NCBI RefSeq assembly: GCF_027579695.1
Contig: NC_083587.1
Span: forward strand, 56,832,238-56,896,237
DNA length: 64,000 bases
DNA from: Neoarius graeffei
Taxonomy: Eukaryota > Chordata > Actinopteri > Siluriformes > Ariidae
Direction of reading: 5' to 3'
Shown one piece after another: positions 1 through 11,411 of this stretch (the first letter of the stretch is position 1; every line of letters starts with the position of its first letter). The translations under genes and the position numbers were made by a program. A model generated the notes under the pieces. The model saw only the letters and a program-made list of their open reading frames with translations. It did no database searches and had not been told where the DNA came from.

Positions 1-1473
1 GTGCAGCATGGAAGAAGAGTCTGGAGACAGAAATCTTAGTTTCTCAGTCGTTAGCCTGTGCTACTTGCTCTCGATATCACTAGCTTGACTGCTTTATTTA
101 TTAGCATTCGCTAACACTACTGATGAATGACTTATAGTTAAGCTCACGTTGGCCTTCGAGAAGGCCTAGGATGATACATTTTGGTCCCTCCTCCTATAAA
201 TCAAAATCTGATTAGTTAATTCATGTATCACTTCCTACATAAACATACGCTGCCATGGCCTTCTCTCCCAGCAATCAAGTCCTAACCAATGAGTAAGCCA
301 GCTCTAAACTCTTCTCAGCCTAGACACAACAAACAAAAAAAATCTCACTGGATATCTCTAATGTTTTCAGGACAGTAACCCTTTCATTTCTGAAGCAAAT
401 TTGACAGAAAATAAGGCCGAATCAGAATTAGAAGAGAATAATTATCATGAAATCATGAAAGAATGAAAGAAATTAGATATAACTTTCAAAATGATGATAT
501 ATTTGGGCCGTCTCTGGAGACCTAGAAGGCCCTAAATGTGACTAATACCCAGAACCAACTTGTTTTGTTGACGCTCCACAACATTAAATGTAACTATAAT
601 TGGATAAAACGTATGACAGGTTGTTCTTTTATTAATATAAAAACGCAATCATGGCCAAATTGCTTTGCAATGAAAGGTATAACAGGATAAATCCATAACT
701 GTTTGGTAAAATGATTACAGTTTTGAACGTGTGTGAGCACATTTTAAATGTTTAATGCCAGAATTTGACAGCTGCCTTTCGATTTCTGTGTCAGCAAATT
801 ACAGATTTGGTGAAATTACGTTGAAACAAAGAGAGAGTATTCTTTTAATGAATGTGTGTGGAAGTAAACCAATGAGAAGGTGCCTCCGAACAACCAAAGA
901 TGTTGTCATTTAGACAGGGGAACCGTTGTTTTCTGGGATAATCAGCATTCATTGTGATAAATAAATAAATAAATAAATAAAGTCACACTAACATATGCAT
1001 TCCATAAAAGACAGGAGGCCCAATCTGCTCAAAGTGCTTCCTGTCTTTTTCTCTCTCTCTCTCTTCACTCTCTGTTTCACGGAGTACTGAGAGCCTGTTT
1101 TTCTGTGGGTGATGAGGGGTCACTGTCGGAGAACTGCATTTGGATGACAATTTTCCCTCGTTCTTCCACTGCAACATCCTCAGAACGTAGAACAAAATAA
1201 TGAGAAAGGGTTTTTTATGATAAATGGATATACAGTACACTGAAATGTTTACTCACTGTGACCTGCTTTTGCACCTTTTCATCATTTGTATTCCTCAGAT
1301 GGAGTATAAGCAAGCAGCAGGAATTGCTCTGGATGTGTAAATATTTCCGGGTTTGAATATGAGAAATGAAGAGAGAAATGAAGATTAGAAGTAGTGGTGG
1401 TGGCTTATGTGCTAGTGACAAGAAGGTTATGAGTTCGAGTCTAAGGGCTGCCTGATAACCACTATGGGAACTC
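1..1473. other. No gene seen; short microsatellites
   Basis: I see no credible exon or transposon terminus here. There is an (AAAT)n tract near 957-981 and a CT-rich tract near 1,047-1,063. The open frames are short and contain no recognisable domain. If the minus-strand first exon near 9.0 kb is real, this is intron 1 of that gene. Confidence 0.5.
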
Positions 1474-1477
1474 TTAA

Positions 1478-2544
1478 AGGGGAATTGAAGGCAAATTTTT
1501 TATGATCAAAATTCTATTTATCTAATTTTATTAAATATCGGAATGCATTTTTGATCGCTATGTTATCACTGCTATAGTAAGTTATGAGTGTTTGAAATAC
1601 GCTATGTAATATATCAGTCCATATGTCAAAGCAATGGGCGTAAATGAGATTCGTTGAGACCTGTGCGAGACATCGTAGGACGGAAGTAAAACGTACAGTG
1701 GAAATCAAAGCGACCGACGTCTGCCAACGTTGTCAAAAGACGCGCGCGCCCTCTTTCGAATGCTGACGTAATCAAGCCGGAAGTTTTGTTTGTTTTGATA
1801 GCAATCAGGAAAGTTTGAAAAAAGTAGGCAGTAATCGTCATTTAAACTGGTTTTTGTGCAATATTTAATTTGGAAAACAGTTTTCAAAATGGCGGCACTG
1901 ACACCTGGCTGACGCTTCACGTTTCGAAGTCTCGCACAAGTCTCGTGAAGATCACGTGGATAAGCGACGCCTGCCGTGGACCAAACGAACTAAATTCAAC
2001 ACGGCTAAAAACCGACTAGGCCGATAAGTATAATATTTAATTGCAATTAGTTGCCAATACAAATCACGATATCTCATCTCATCTCATTATCTGTAGCCGC
2101 TTTATCCTGTTCTACAGGGTCGCAGGCAAGCTGGAGCCTATCCCAGCTGACTACGGGCGAAAGGCGGGGTACACCCTGGACAAGTCGCCAGGTCATCACA
2201 GGGCTGACACAGACACAGACAACCATTCACACTCACATTCACACCTACGCTCAATTTAGAGTCACCAGTTAACCTAACCTGCATGTCTTTGGACTGTGGG
2301 GGAAACCGGAGCACCCGGAGGAAACCCACGCGGACACGGGGAGAACATGCAAACTCCGCACAGAAAGGCCCTCGCCGGCCACGGGGCTCGAACCCAGGAC
2401 CTTCTTGCTGTGAGGCGACAGCGCTAACCACTACACTACCGTGTCGCCCCAAATCACGATATAAGGTTACTAAAACCGAAAACGTAATTGAATAACACGT
2501 TAATTAAGAAATAAAGCAAGTTTAAACATTACTTCAGTTCTCCT
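1478..2544. mobile_element. TTAA-flanked non-autonomous DNA transposon, split by a SINE
   Basis: The left end reads AGGGGAATTGAAG after TTAA (1,474-1,477). The right end is its imperfect inverted complement, CTTCAGTTCTCCT, followed by TTAA (2,545-2,548). TTAA duplication is typical of the piggyBac and Kolobok superfamilies; the AGG-type terminus favours Kolobok, which is inference. Without the SINE at 2,073-2,450 the element is about 680 bp and has no coding capacity, so it would have been mobilised in trans. CpG-rich stretches near 1,730-1,980 belong to it. Confidence 0.55.
2073..2450 (-). mobile_element. DANA/Mermaid-like tRNA-derived SINE (tail type A), full length
   Basis: On the minus strand the head carries a pol III A-box-like GTAGTGGTTAG and a B-box-like GGGTTCGAGCC. 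The body holds the conserved segment CCCACAGTCCAAAGACATGC and the 3-prime end is an (ATGAG)n tail. A 12-bp target duplication AAATCACGATAT lies at 2,061-2,072 and 2,451-2,462, inside the TTAA-flanked element, so the SINE is the younger insertion. Assignment to the DANA/V-SINE group rests on recalled similarity to the zebrafish element. Confidence 0.9.
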
Positions 2545-2879
2545 TTAACTATACAGTACACTATAGTTTGGATTGGATTCTGGATTCACCTGGATGTCAC
2601 CGTAGAATAAAGCATTTGTCCACTGAGTGAGAACCAAGAAACGAAGAAATGGAAGGACTCTTGACAAAACCTTGAGCAAATCACAATCTGATTCAATGTC
2701 GAGGCCAAGGGATAATGTACAAACTGAGGCCACAGGATGATATGTCAAATCTGTGAGTTAACATGAGATATGAAATAATATGGAGGTGATGAGATAATAT
2801 GTTGTGGCCACAAGATAATATATCAAAGATAATCAGTTGAGGTGATGAGATAATGAACAGTTATTCTACGAAATTGAGT

Positions 2880-3536
2880 TGTACACCGAGCACTGAGTCG
2901 GCTGTCAGCTCATGTACTGTATGATGAGATTGAGTGGAATAACTGTTTTATTCGATCCACATTCATTGGATTTTGAGAAACAGAGCATTTTTATTTTTAT
3001 TTTTTGCAAATTCGATCAAAAAAACTTTATACAAAACGTCCGACAAAATCATTTCTGCTTAGAATGTAAACAAACCGGCGAAATGACAGGAGCAATTTGT
3101 GAAAAATGTGATAATAATCATTCTTGAAAAAAAAAAAACATTCTTGCCATGAAATACTTTCATTCCATATTTTGTTGTTCTTTTTTATTTTGGGGGGTTT
3201 TCTTCTTCTTCTTCAAGGTTTTTTTTTTTTTTTGCGGTTGGCAAACCAACTTAAAGGTGCATTACTACCACCGACTGGGCTGGAGTGTAGAACAGGAGAT
3301 ATTGGGGGGGGGGGGGGGGGAGCTATTTTCCTTTAGCTATTTCTGTTTCTTTTAAATACTTGATAACAATTTTTGTGGTTTTGTTTTCGAGTACAGTTTT
3401 TATTTCGTCCTCTGCTGGTTCAGCAACACGCTCTGCCATTTTGTTTTTCTTTACTCACGGTATATGAGCTGATATCCTAGTAATACAGTAGCCAATCAGA
3501 GTGCACGATTGCTCATATCCAGTGAATGTGGATAGA
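2880..3536 (-). mobile_element. Dispersed repeat with a short conserved coding start (Crypton-like?)
   Basis: This is an inverted copy of the repeat at 16,033-16,560. Both share outer sequence TCAGCTCATGTAC and GGCTAC/AGCCAATCAGAGTGC. On the minus strand an ATG near 3,440 opens MAERVAEPAEDEIKTVLENK, nearly the same peptide as in the other copy. The peptide resembles the start of the KNT-type N-terminal domain of Crypton/KIAA1958-like tyrosine recombinases; this is a weak family guess. The reading decays after about 25 codons. A poly(G) run occupies 3,303-3,320. Confidence 0.45.
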
Positions 3537-3700
3537 ATAATGTGTAGATGGAGATGTGAGAGCCACAAGATAATCTATTGAGGCAGTGGAGTAATATATT
3601 TAGACCGCAAGATATAATATGTTAAAGGGAGAAGATAGTACATGATAACATGATAATATCCTGAGCCAATGAAATAATATATTGAGGCAATGAGATAATA

Positions 3701-4280
3701 CATTCACCGGCCACTTTATTAGGAACACCCATCCACTTGCTGCAGTTTGATGCAATTCTCTATTCAGCCAGTCCCTTGAGAGCAGCACAATGCATCAAAT
3801 CATGCAGATACAAATCAAGAGCTTCGGTTAATGTTCACAATGTTCAAACATCAGAATGGGAAAATATTTATCTCAACGTGTGACTTTCTTTCACTCTGGC
3901 GGCATGGGTGTTGGATTGAGCCAGATGAGTATTTTTGGTTTGAGTATTTTAGAAATTGCTGATCTCCTGGGGTTTTCACACACAACAGTCTCTACAAAGA
4001 ATGGTGCGAAAAACAAAAAACACTGAGTGAGTGACGTAGGCACAGTTCTGTGGGTGGAAACAAACGCCTTGTTGATAAGAGAGATCAGAGGAAAATGGCC
4101 AAATTGATTTGAGCTTTTTTGCCAGGAAGGATATTGTAACTCACAGCAACTCTTTATAACCATGGTGAGCAGAAAAGCATCTCAGCATGCAATAGAAAAC
4201 AGAAGACCACATTGGGGCAGCCAAGAACAGGAATCTTAGAATCAAGAACAAGTTCCGATTAAAGTGGTCGGCGGTGAGTG
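3701..4280 (+). mobile_element. Tc1-like relic, internally deleted (CACCGGCCACTTTATTAGG family)
   Basis: The left terminus CATTCACCGGCCACTTTATT follows TA at 3,699-3,700, and the right end is the degenerate inverted counterpart ending GGTGAGTG at 4,280. The interior keeps N-terminal transposase sequence from about 3,903, including a helix-turn-helix piece reading ADLLGFSHTTVS. In-frame stops and an internal deletion have removed the whole catalytic DDE region. It sits inside the degenerate minisatellite. Confidence 0.7.
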
Positions 4281-6165
4281 TGTATCAAGGTGATGAGATA
4301 ATTATTAAGGTAATGAGATAGTATATCAAGGCCACAGATTATTCCACTGTGGCCACAACTTTGGTATCTTATGAATATCAACATCATACATAAAAGATGG
4401 CCTCCAGTAACTTATTTTTGGAACAGGAGAAAAACTCCACATTATTTGATACGTCGTTTCAGAGAATTTGCCTCGTCAGCATTCGCTGAAGCACTGGTTG
4501 CTGCCATGTGCAGCTAATAATGATGTCCTCATGCTGAGTTTTATGTTTAAGATGTCATGCCACTGGCATGAATTGTACCTTGACTCATGAGCCTGGAAGT
4601 ACACAAGTCTCAGTGCTCGAGGATTTGTCCCAGTATAACCTTACATATTTCCAATAAACCAAAATCCCATATTTACAACATTCACATTAAGCCTGCCCTA
4701 ACAGGACAGCTTGTAATTAAGTGTTGTTTTGTTGACCTGAACGCAGTTCTTAACGCACTGACATTCAATTAAATACAGTCGACTTGATAATAAAAGAAAA
4801 GAAAATGATTTATTGGCAGCACAAAGTGATTTACAACATTAACATAAAAAGATATGGTGATAATAAAAGAAAACATGGTAATACAAAATGAGATTCAACA
4901 AAAAACGTAAAGCAAATCGGGATTTAACCAAAAAAAGAGAGAGGGAGAGAGAAGGGACTTAGAAAGCAAATGATAAAATGATGGGATAATGATGGGATAA
5001 TGATGTGATAATGATGATGATATTAATAATAATAAATGTAAGAGTGATTAAAACGATGAGACACAGCAGAAGTTTACGTTGCTTGCTTATTAATATCCTT
5101 TAATGAGATGCTCATGAACTGCATAGTTAAACCTTGAATAGTGATCACTGACGACATAAAAAAAAAAGTGTTCATCGAAACAACCAAAATAAATTACTAC
5201 CTAATGCGGAATGTGAATAGGTCTGCACAGAATGAAGCAATTCAGAAAAGTTTCAGTGCCAAAATTCCACTGAAGCCTTGTAGGACAGCCAAGTGCACAA
5301 AGGACTCCATGACAGCAGCAGCCTACATGATCTGGCATGCTAACTTGTTGCGGGGAAGAAAAAAAAACACAGAAGAAAGACAAGAACTTAAATATAAAAC
5401 TTATTATTTAACATTTTAAACATGTACACTAATATTCTGGTTATTTATTACAGCCATAACGCTCTGAAATTCCTGCCAACAGAACAAATTGACCAATAAA
5501 CATCCAAGTTAATATTATTCATATTTCATAAGCTACTTGTTTTTGCTTTACTGAGGTTTGGATTAAACCCATTCAACTCAAGTGAACAGTCAAAGAAGCT
5601 AGTAAGCATAACAACTCAATACTGAATATAATATCATAACTGGTGCACTATGATGTCCACCACTGGAACAACCTCTGGGTATCCCCCTGGCTCCTCTATC
5701 CAGACTACAGTACCACAGCTGGTCACCCTTCTTATGATTAAATGCAGTGGTGGTTAAATTGTGTGCTAGTGACCAAAAGGTTATGGGTCCAATACTTAGA
5801 TTTAGTGCGAGAGAGCCAGTGTTGGGACTACTCTGTTTGGATATTGATGTGGACGGCTGCCAAAGCTGGCGGGTGGGTAGGAATTGGCAAAATGATCAAG
5901 AGGATGGGGAGGGTGGGAGTGGTGTTTGTCTGCAGAATAAGAATGACTCATGTGACACAACCTCAAGCAATCAGACAGATGAGTACACTGGAATGGTACA
6001 GTATGTAGAACGTGGGAGGTGTAGACGTGGGAGGGGTTTTGTACTCTGTCTGTCTCCCTTGTCAGTCACAGCAACACTAGCCAATCGTGTTCAATTCTGA
6101 ACTCATATATGCAGAAGAGGGTAGATAGCACTTCATTTGCAAACGTGATGCAACATCAACATCAG
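4281..6165. other. No gene seen; AT-rich, with a purine/TGATAA-rich patch
   Basis: Apart from the last minisatellite block (to about 4,350), the only structure is an A-rich, TGATAATGATG-rich stretch at about 4,780-5,060. The short open frames have no recognisable domain. A tRNA-like fragment near 5,742-5,840 is too degraded to call. Confidence 0.4.
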
Positions 6166-6169
6166 GATG

Positions 6170-6690
6170 AAAAAGATGCAGTGGTTGGTTTCACATATTT
6201 CACATCAAATCTGGCATGAATCCAACAAACTGCCTAGGAGGACAACGTCAAAATGTAATGTGTCAAATCGCACAAAACCAAAAATAACTCACTTCCTGTT
6301 GAGTATGGCTAATACAATGTATGTTGCAAATTTGTTCGTCTTGGGGCACCCTACACACCTACCAAATTTAACACAGATGGCTGAAACTATATACCGGGCA
6401 AAAGTCTCAATGACATGTGGGGGCGCTATGGAGTCCCCCGGACACACCCGGGGGCAAGCCTCTATCCCTGACTAGCAGTGGCCAGGACTGATGCATGTAC
6501 CAAATTTCATGAGTTTTCACCCATGGGAACCACCTCAAAAATGGCCAAGTCTTGAAGAAGAAGTGGAAGAATCCTTAGGAAAACAATTGGGCCTTGCACC
6601 TCAGTGCAGCGCCCTCCAGTGTACACCAGAGGCCACGCACCTCCAGTGCTCGGGCCCTAATGAATCAAAGTCAAGTTCCCAGTAATTTCC
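6170..6690 (+). repeat. Unclassified dispersed fish repeat
   Basis: The stretch holds the phrases ACCAAATTTCATGAGTTTTC, GAAGAAGAAGTGGAAGAATC and GGGCCTTGCACCTCAGTGC. I associate these with a widespread teleost interspersed repeat, from memory only. No open frame with a domain and no target duplication were found. A search against a curated fish repeat library would settle its class. Confidence 0.35.
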
Positions 6691-6819
6691 CAGGCTCATA
6701 TAAACAAACTGTATAGACGAGTACTAGAGATACAATCGAAATCCTCAATGCTCAAGGAGACAGACTATAATGCAACAGCTGATCATCCATAGTATCTACT
6801 GTGGGTCGTGGGTGAGCTC

Positions 6820-7078
6820 AACAGGTCACCATTTTATTGCACAGAGATACAGAGAGTGATTCACACTCGTGGGCAAGTTAGAGTAGCCAGTTGACCCTGC
6901 ATGACTTTGGACTGTGGGAGGAAACCAGATGGCCTGGAGGAACCCACGCAAGAACCCACACAGGAATGAGGAGAACATGCAAACTCCACACAGAAAGGCT
7001 CCTGTTGGCTCTGAGGTTCAAACCCAGAACCTTCTTGCTGTGAGGCGACAGTGCTAACCACTGTGTCACTGTCCCACC
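6820..7078 (-). mobile_element. Old, 3-prime-eroded type A SINE
   Basis: The tRNA-like head and the GACTTTGGACTGTG core are recognisable but heavily substituted, and the tail half beyond about 6,850 is barely alignable. The substitutions make it one of the oldest SINE copies in the window. No target duplication is visible. Confidence 0.75.
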
Positions 7079-7099
7079 TTATTTATTAAACATTTAAAT

Positions 7100-7218
7100 A
7101 ATATTGGCTGGCGTTGAGTGGTATATCAGATATATTCCATTCGGCTAGCATGATATTGAACGAGTCAAAGACAAGGAACTGAAATTAATATATCTGATAT
7201 ACCATTAAAACCAGCCAA

Positions 7219-7222
<4 letters not shown>
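7100..7222. mobile_element. Foldback MITE-like inverted repeat
   Basis: AATATTGGCTGG at 7,100 pairs with CCAGCCAATATT ending at 7,222, and the inner arms both carry GGTATATCAGATATATT, so about 40 bp on each side can fold. An (ATT)n tract follows directly. The following 7,223-7,640 contains no gene and may be part of the same larger element. Confidence 0.5.
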
Positions 7223-7249
<27 letters not shown>

Positions 7250-7639
7250 CATACGCATTCCTTTCAGGTGTTCAACGCGTCTTTCTCTTTCAAAATTCTC
7301 TCAAAATCTTCCATATTTAACGAAGCAAACCTGGCGGCCATGTCTGTTTACAAATTGTCCCAGCCACTCGCTAGCGCGGAAGTTTAAATCTCGAACGTAT
7401 CACGTCATGTTGTCTTGACAATCATGCAATATCGTAACCCATATTCAACGCTCATTCTCCATTGTGTAGAGTGACGTAATACACGTAGGATAAGCGATAT
7501 GCTAACAATATTGCATGCGATCAAACCAAATAAATGAAACCTGATGGAAGGGAACAGAATATGTGTTTTTATTCCATGGAAAAAGTGTCCTGTAACATTT
7601 CAGGTTGTCAAATGCGACAAAAAAACCATAAACGTCTAT

Positions 7640-7969
7640 CCATCCATCCATTATCTGTAGCCGCTTATCCTGTCCTACAGGGTCACAGGCAAGCTGGAGC
7701 CTATCCCCACTGACTATGGGCGAAAGGCGGGGTACACCGTGGACAAGTCGCCAGGTCATCACAGGGTTGACACAGACAACCATTCACACTCACATTCACA
7801 CCTACGGTCAATTTAGAGCCACCAGTTAACCTAACCTGCATGTCTTTTGACTGTCGGGGAAACCGGAGCACCCGGAGGAAACCCACGCGGACGACACACA
7901 GAAAAGCCCTCGCCGGCCACTGGGCTCGAACCCAGGACCTTCTTTGTTGTGATGCGACAGCGCTAACCA
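7640..7969 (-). mobile_element. Type A SINE, 5-prime-truncated head (duplicate partner 1)
   Basis: The copy runs from TCCATCCATTATCTGTAGCC to CGCTAACCATTATCATG, lacking about the first 25 bases of the head. The same head breakpoint is seen in the copy at 8,150-8,498, which points to a local duplication, although the tail variants differ (TCCATCC against TTCATTCTC). Confidence 0.85.
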
Positions 7970-8675
7970 TTATCATGAAGGAAAAACAAAGTTATTGGAT
8001 GGTGTTAAAGATGCTTTAGTGGCCTTGCTCTCAGGAGGGGGCGTGGTTAAAAATATAACAAAGGGGCGTGGCTTGTGCTCGAATAAACAGGACAGATCAC
8101 AGGGTCTGTATGCAGATTATTATTCAGTGGTAAGTTTTGCCTCATTCATTCTCATTATCTCTAGCCGCTTTATCCTTCTACAGGGTCGCAGGCAAGCTGG
8201 AGCCTATCCCAGCTGACTACAGGCGAAAGGCGGGGTACACCCTGGACAAGTCGCCAGGTCATCACAGGGCTGACACATAGACACAGACAACCATTCACAC
8301 TCACATTCACCCCTACGGTCAATTTAGAGTCGCCAGTTAACCTAACCTGCATGTCTTTGGACTGTGGGGGAAACCGGAGCACCCGGAGGAAACCCACGCG
8401 GACACAGGGAGAACATGCAAACTCCGCACAGAAAGGCCCTCGCCGGCCCCGGGGCTCGAACCCAGGACCTTCTTGCTGTGATGCGACAGCGCTAACCATT
8501 ATCATGAAGGAAAAACAAAGTTATTGGATGGTGTTAAAGATGCTTTAGTGGCCTTGCTCTCAGGAGGGGGCGTGGTTAAAAATATAACAAAGGGGCGTGG
8601 CTTGTGCTCGAATAAACAGGACAGATCACAGGGTCTGTATGCAGATTATTATTCAGTGGTAAGTTTTGCCTCTTT
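7970..8675. repeat. Tandem duplication of about 175 bp flank with its SINE (period about 529 bp)
   Basis: The sequence from TATCATGAAGGAAAAAC to GTAAGTTTTGCCTC occurs at about 7,971-8,145 and again at about 8,500-8,673 with almost no differences. Each is attached to a SINE cut at the same head position. This fits unequal exchange or tandem duplication after SINE insertion. Confidence 0.75.
8150..8498 (-). mobile_element. Type A SINE (duplicate partner 2)
   Basis: The head ends at the same position as the 7,640-7,969 copy. This copy is closer to the local consensus, carrying the TTATCCTTCTACAGGG tail variant and an intact CACCCGGAGG core. Confidence 0.85.
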
Positions 8676-8819
8676 AAGGCGAAATCGGTTTTGCGCACTA
8701 GGATTCATGCAGCATGTTGGATGAGGGGAGAAGGGAAGAAGAAGTTAAACGTGATCGGGAATGTAAAAAATAAACAAACAAACAAACAAACAAATAATAA
8801 TAATAATCCCGGTATACAG

Positions 8820-9780
8820 ATGTGGCGCATTAGTATGCGACTGGAGGAGCGCACGAGCAGAAGCAGAGCGCGAGGCGCGACGCGATCCAGAGAGAGGGAG
8901 GGAGGGAGGGAGAGAGAGATTGAGAGAGAGAGAGAGAGAGAACATTCAGTATTTCCAGCACGCGATCCTTGGCGACTTACCTTCAGGCAGCAGCGCCAGC
9001 AGCAAAGCGGTGAAGATTGAGATCGCGCGCCTCATGTTCACGACTTTCAACCGCTGTATGGCTCCTCGTGCACCGTGATGCAATTCAGCAGGTTGCCCTT
9101 GTTTGTTTGTTTGTTTGTTTGTTTTTCTTTAAAAGAGAGCGAGAGAGCTAGAGAAAACGCATAGAGGAGTGCACCGCACGCACGCGCGCCTCCTCTGCTC
9201 TTGTTTACTATACAGATGTTCCAAAAAAAAAAAAAATGTGAGATGCGAATGTTTATTATTATTATTATTATTATTATTTATCCTCTTCTTCTTCTTCTTC
9301 TTCTTTCTCCTCCTCCTCCTCCTCGTGCCTTTTCCTTCTCCTTCTTGCTCCAAAGTGACCCCTCAGAAGAAAAGCGCTCACAGCCTATCCTTCACGCAAA
9401 CAGCATCCTGACAGGAACACAGGAAGTGATGAAGTGAAAGAAAAGGAAAAATAAAAAAAAAAAAGGAAGAAGAAAGAGGATGATGACACAGAGAGAGCGC
9501 GCGCGCTCACTTTCACTCTCGGTCTCGCGCTCGCGCTCAGGATTCTCTCACGGAATGCGGCGCGCGCGAGCGGATCAGATCAGCGCGACACTACGCGCAT
9601 AGTTAGCGCGAGACGGAGTCGAGAGCAGAGCCCGCACGAGCTCTGATTGGCAGCTCGAGGAGGAAAAGTGGCCGGCCAGTTCCAAGCGGAGGCGGGGCTC
9701 AGGGGAGGCGTGCTGGCCAATCAGAGGGTCGGAGGGGCGGGGTGAAGAGAGAAGCGAGAACAGAATATTAAAGTGATTTA
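8820..9780 (-). promoter_or_regulatory. CpG island with GC and CCAAT boxes
   Basis: CpG is dense at 8,820-9,040 and 9,490-9,740, unlike the CpG-poor surroundings. GGGGCGGGG occurs near 9,735 and GAGGCGGGGC near 9,690. CCAAT-type boxes lie near 9,645 (CTGATTGGC) and 9,716 (GGCCAATCAG). Together with the ATG and splice donor at 9,035-8,975 this suggests a TATA-less promoter firing leftward from about 9.5-9.6 kb. The 5-prime UTR would then contain the (AAG)n, (ATT)n and (TTTG)n tracts. Confidence 0.5.
8981..9035 (-). CDS. Candidate first coding exon of a host gene encoding a signal peptide
   Basis: On the minus strand an ATG at 9,035-9,033 with A at -3 opens MRRAISIFTALLLALLPE. This is two arginines followed by a strongly hydrophobic stretch, as in a secretory signal peptide. 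The frame reaches a consensus splice donor (AAG then GTAAGT, intron starting at 8,980) after 18 codons plus one base, giving a phase-1 intron. It lies in a CpG-rich region with promoter-like boxes upstream on the same strand. Phase-1 introns right after a signal peptide are common in secreted and type I membrane proteins such as immunoglobulin-superfamily members. I cannot identify the gene and see no second exon to the left in this window. Confidence 0.5.
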
Positions 9781-9838
9781 TAGGGAAAGTGTGCAGGTAC
9801 TGCGGTATTCCTCCTGAACAGTGTGCACACACAGGGAG

Positions 9839-9875
<37 letters not shown>
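9100..9875. repeat. Microsatellite cluster
   Basis: (TTTG)n lies at about 9,103-9,124, (ATT)n at 9,252-9,280, (TTC)n then (TCC)n at 9,283-9,323, and (CA)n at 9,841-9,873. Open frames here are low-complexity artefacts. Confidence 0.85.
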
Positions 9876-10119
9876 CATCGGTATAGTAGGTAATAATTAA
9901 GAAATAAAAAAAAAAAAGATAAAGAAGAACAATAATAAGAACAAGACGACACTTTACATATGAATAATTTAAATACAAATTAAAGTAGAAATATGAAAGG
10001 ACCTATAGCATGAAGAAGAAAATCCATAAATAATCAATAAATAAATAAATTAGACATGGCACTGATCTGATATTTGATATTCGAGAAAAAATATTATATT
10101 ATATTCATTCATTCATTCA

Positions 10120-10454
10120 TTTTGGCTTACTCAGAATGAGATTAAAGCCAATCCTAGCTGACCTTGGGCGAGAGAGTACACCCTGGACAAGTCACCAATC
10201 TGTCTCAGAGCTAACACAGAGAGACAGACAGCCATTCACATTCACACTAACCAGCCATTTAGACTAGCCAGGTGATCTAATCGGCATGTCTTTGGACTGT
10301 TGGAGGAAACCGGCGCACCCGGAGGAAACCCAGACGGGCACGAGGAGAACATGCAAACTCCACACAGAAAGGCCATGGCCAACCTGCAGGTTCGCACCCA
10401 AAACCGTCTTGCTATGAGGCGACAGTGCTAACCACTGCACCACAGTGCCACCCT
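10120..10454 (-). mobile_element. Old type A SINE
   Basis: The body reads GGCATGTCTTTGGACTGTTGG and the head ends CAGTGCCACCC. Many private substitutions and a mutated tail set it apart from the young copies. It is followed by ATTTATTAAACAT, also found after the old copy at 6,820-7,078. Confidence 0.75.
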
Positions 10455-10585
10455 ATTTATTAAACATCATTTATAATGATAATATATAATTTAATACTTA
10501 TTTCACACAAATTAACTTTTAAATATGATCAAATGCATGTTACAGAGCTTAATAAATAGTTAAATTACAAAACATTGTCTATTGT

Positions 10586-10960
10586 CTCATTCTCATCTCA
10601 TCTCATTATCTCTAGCCATTTTATCCTGTTCTACAGGGTTGCAGGCAAGCTGGAGCCTATCCCAGCTGACTACAGGCGAAAGGCGGGGTACACCCTGGAC
10701 AAGTCACCAGGTCATCACAGGGCTGACACACAGACAACCATTCACACTCACATTCACACCTATGGTCAATTTAGAACCACCTAACCTAACCTGCATGTCT
10801 TTGGACTGTGGGGGAAACCGGAGCACCCGGAGGAAACCCACACGGACACGGGGAGAACATGCAAACTCCACACAGAAAGGCCCTCGCCGGCCATGGGGCT
10901 CGAACCCGGACCTTTTTGCTGTGAGGCGACAGCGCTAACCACTACACCACCGTGTCGCCC
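10586..10960 (-). mobile_element. Type A SINE, full length
   Basis: Head and (CATCT)n tail are both present, with few substitutions. A (GT)n microsatellite lies downstream at about 11,008-11,033. The flanks do not give a clear target duplication. Confidence 0.85.
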
Positions 10961-11004
10961 ACAAAATGTTTCTATAAAAGAAAATCAGAATATGCGTATT
11001 TGTA

Positions 11005-11036
<32 letters not shown>

Positions 11037-11411
11037 AAAATAATTTTAAAAATTGCACACTTCAGACTTTTTATTACAGATTTTGTTGTTATTATTTTTT
11101 TTACGATATTAGACTGATCCGCAAGTAGTCATGCTAATCAAGGCAGATCAGTCATATTAAATATTAAGTAAATTATCATGAATCAAGAAAGGAAGAAAAA
11201 GATACAAAGAAAAAATGTATATATCATATAATATCTTGCAGTTTTGTGTAAGCTGTGTATTTAGGTGTGTACTTTTTCCTTGAAGTGTTTCAGTTTACAA
11301 TGTGATTTTAAAAGCTTAATAGTTTAAAAAAAGAAATATATCAGGTGGGTTTTGATATCAGGGTTTCGATTCAAGGTTTCAATACTGGTGTTGGAAAAGA
11401 AACAGTAGTAT

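Larger units (their letters stand above)
2700..4390. repeat. Degenerate AT-rich minisatellite (GATGAGATAATAT-like units), interrupted twice
   Basis: Blocks at about 2,730-2,860, 3,545-3,700 and 4,285-4,350 repeat variants of GATGAGATAATATAT with GGCCACAAG linkers every 20-35 bp. The blocks are separated by two insertions (2,880-3,536 and 3,701-4,280), which indicates one original array. No coding content. Confidence 0.6.

Noticed and set aside
5742..5840. tRNA-like fragment (GTGCTAGTGACCAAAAGGTTATGGG), similar to 1,391-1,455
   Set aside because: Too degraded to define ends or family. It may be an old SINE head.
9129..9353. Frames of poly-Lys, poly-Asn or poly-Leu
   Set aside because: They arise from (TTC)n and (ATT)n microsatellites.
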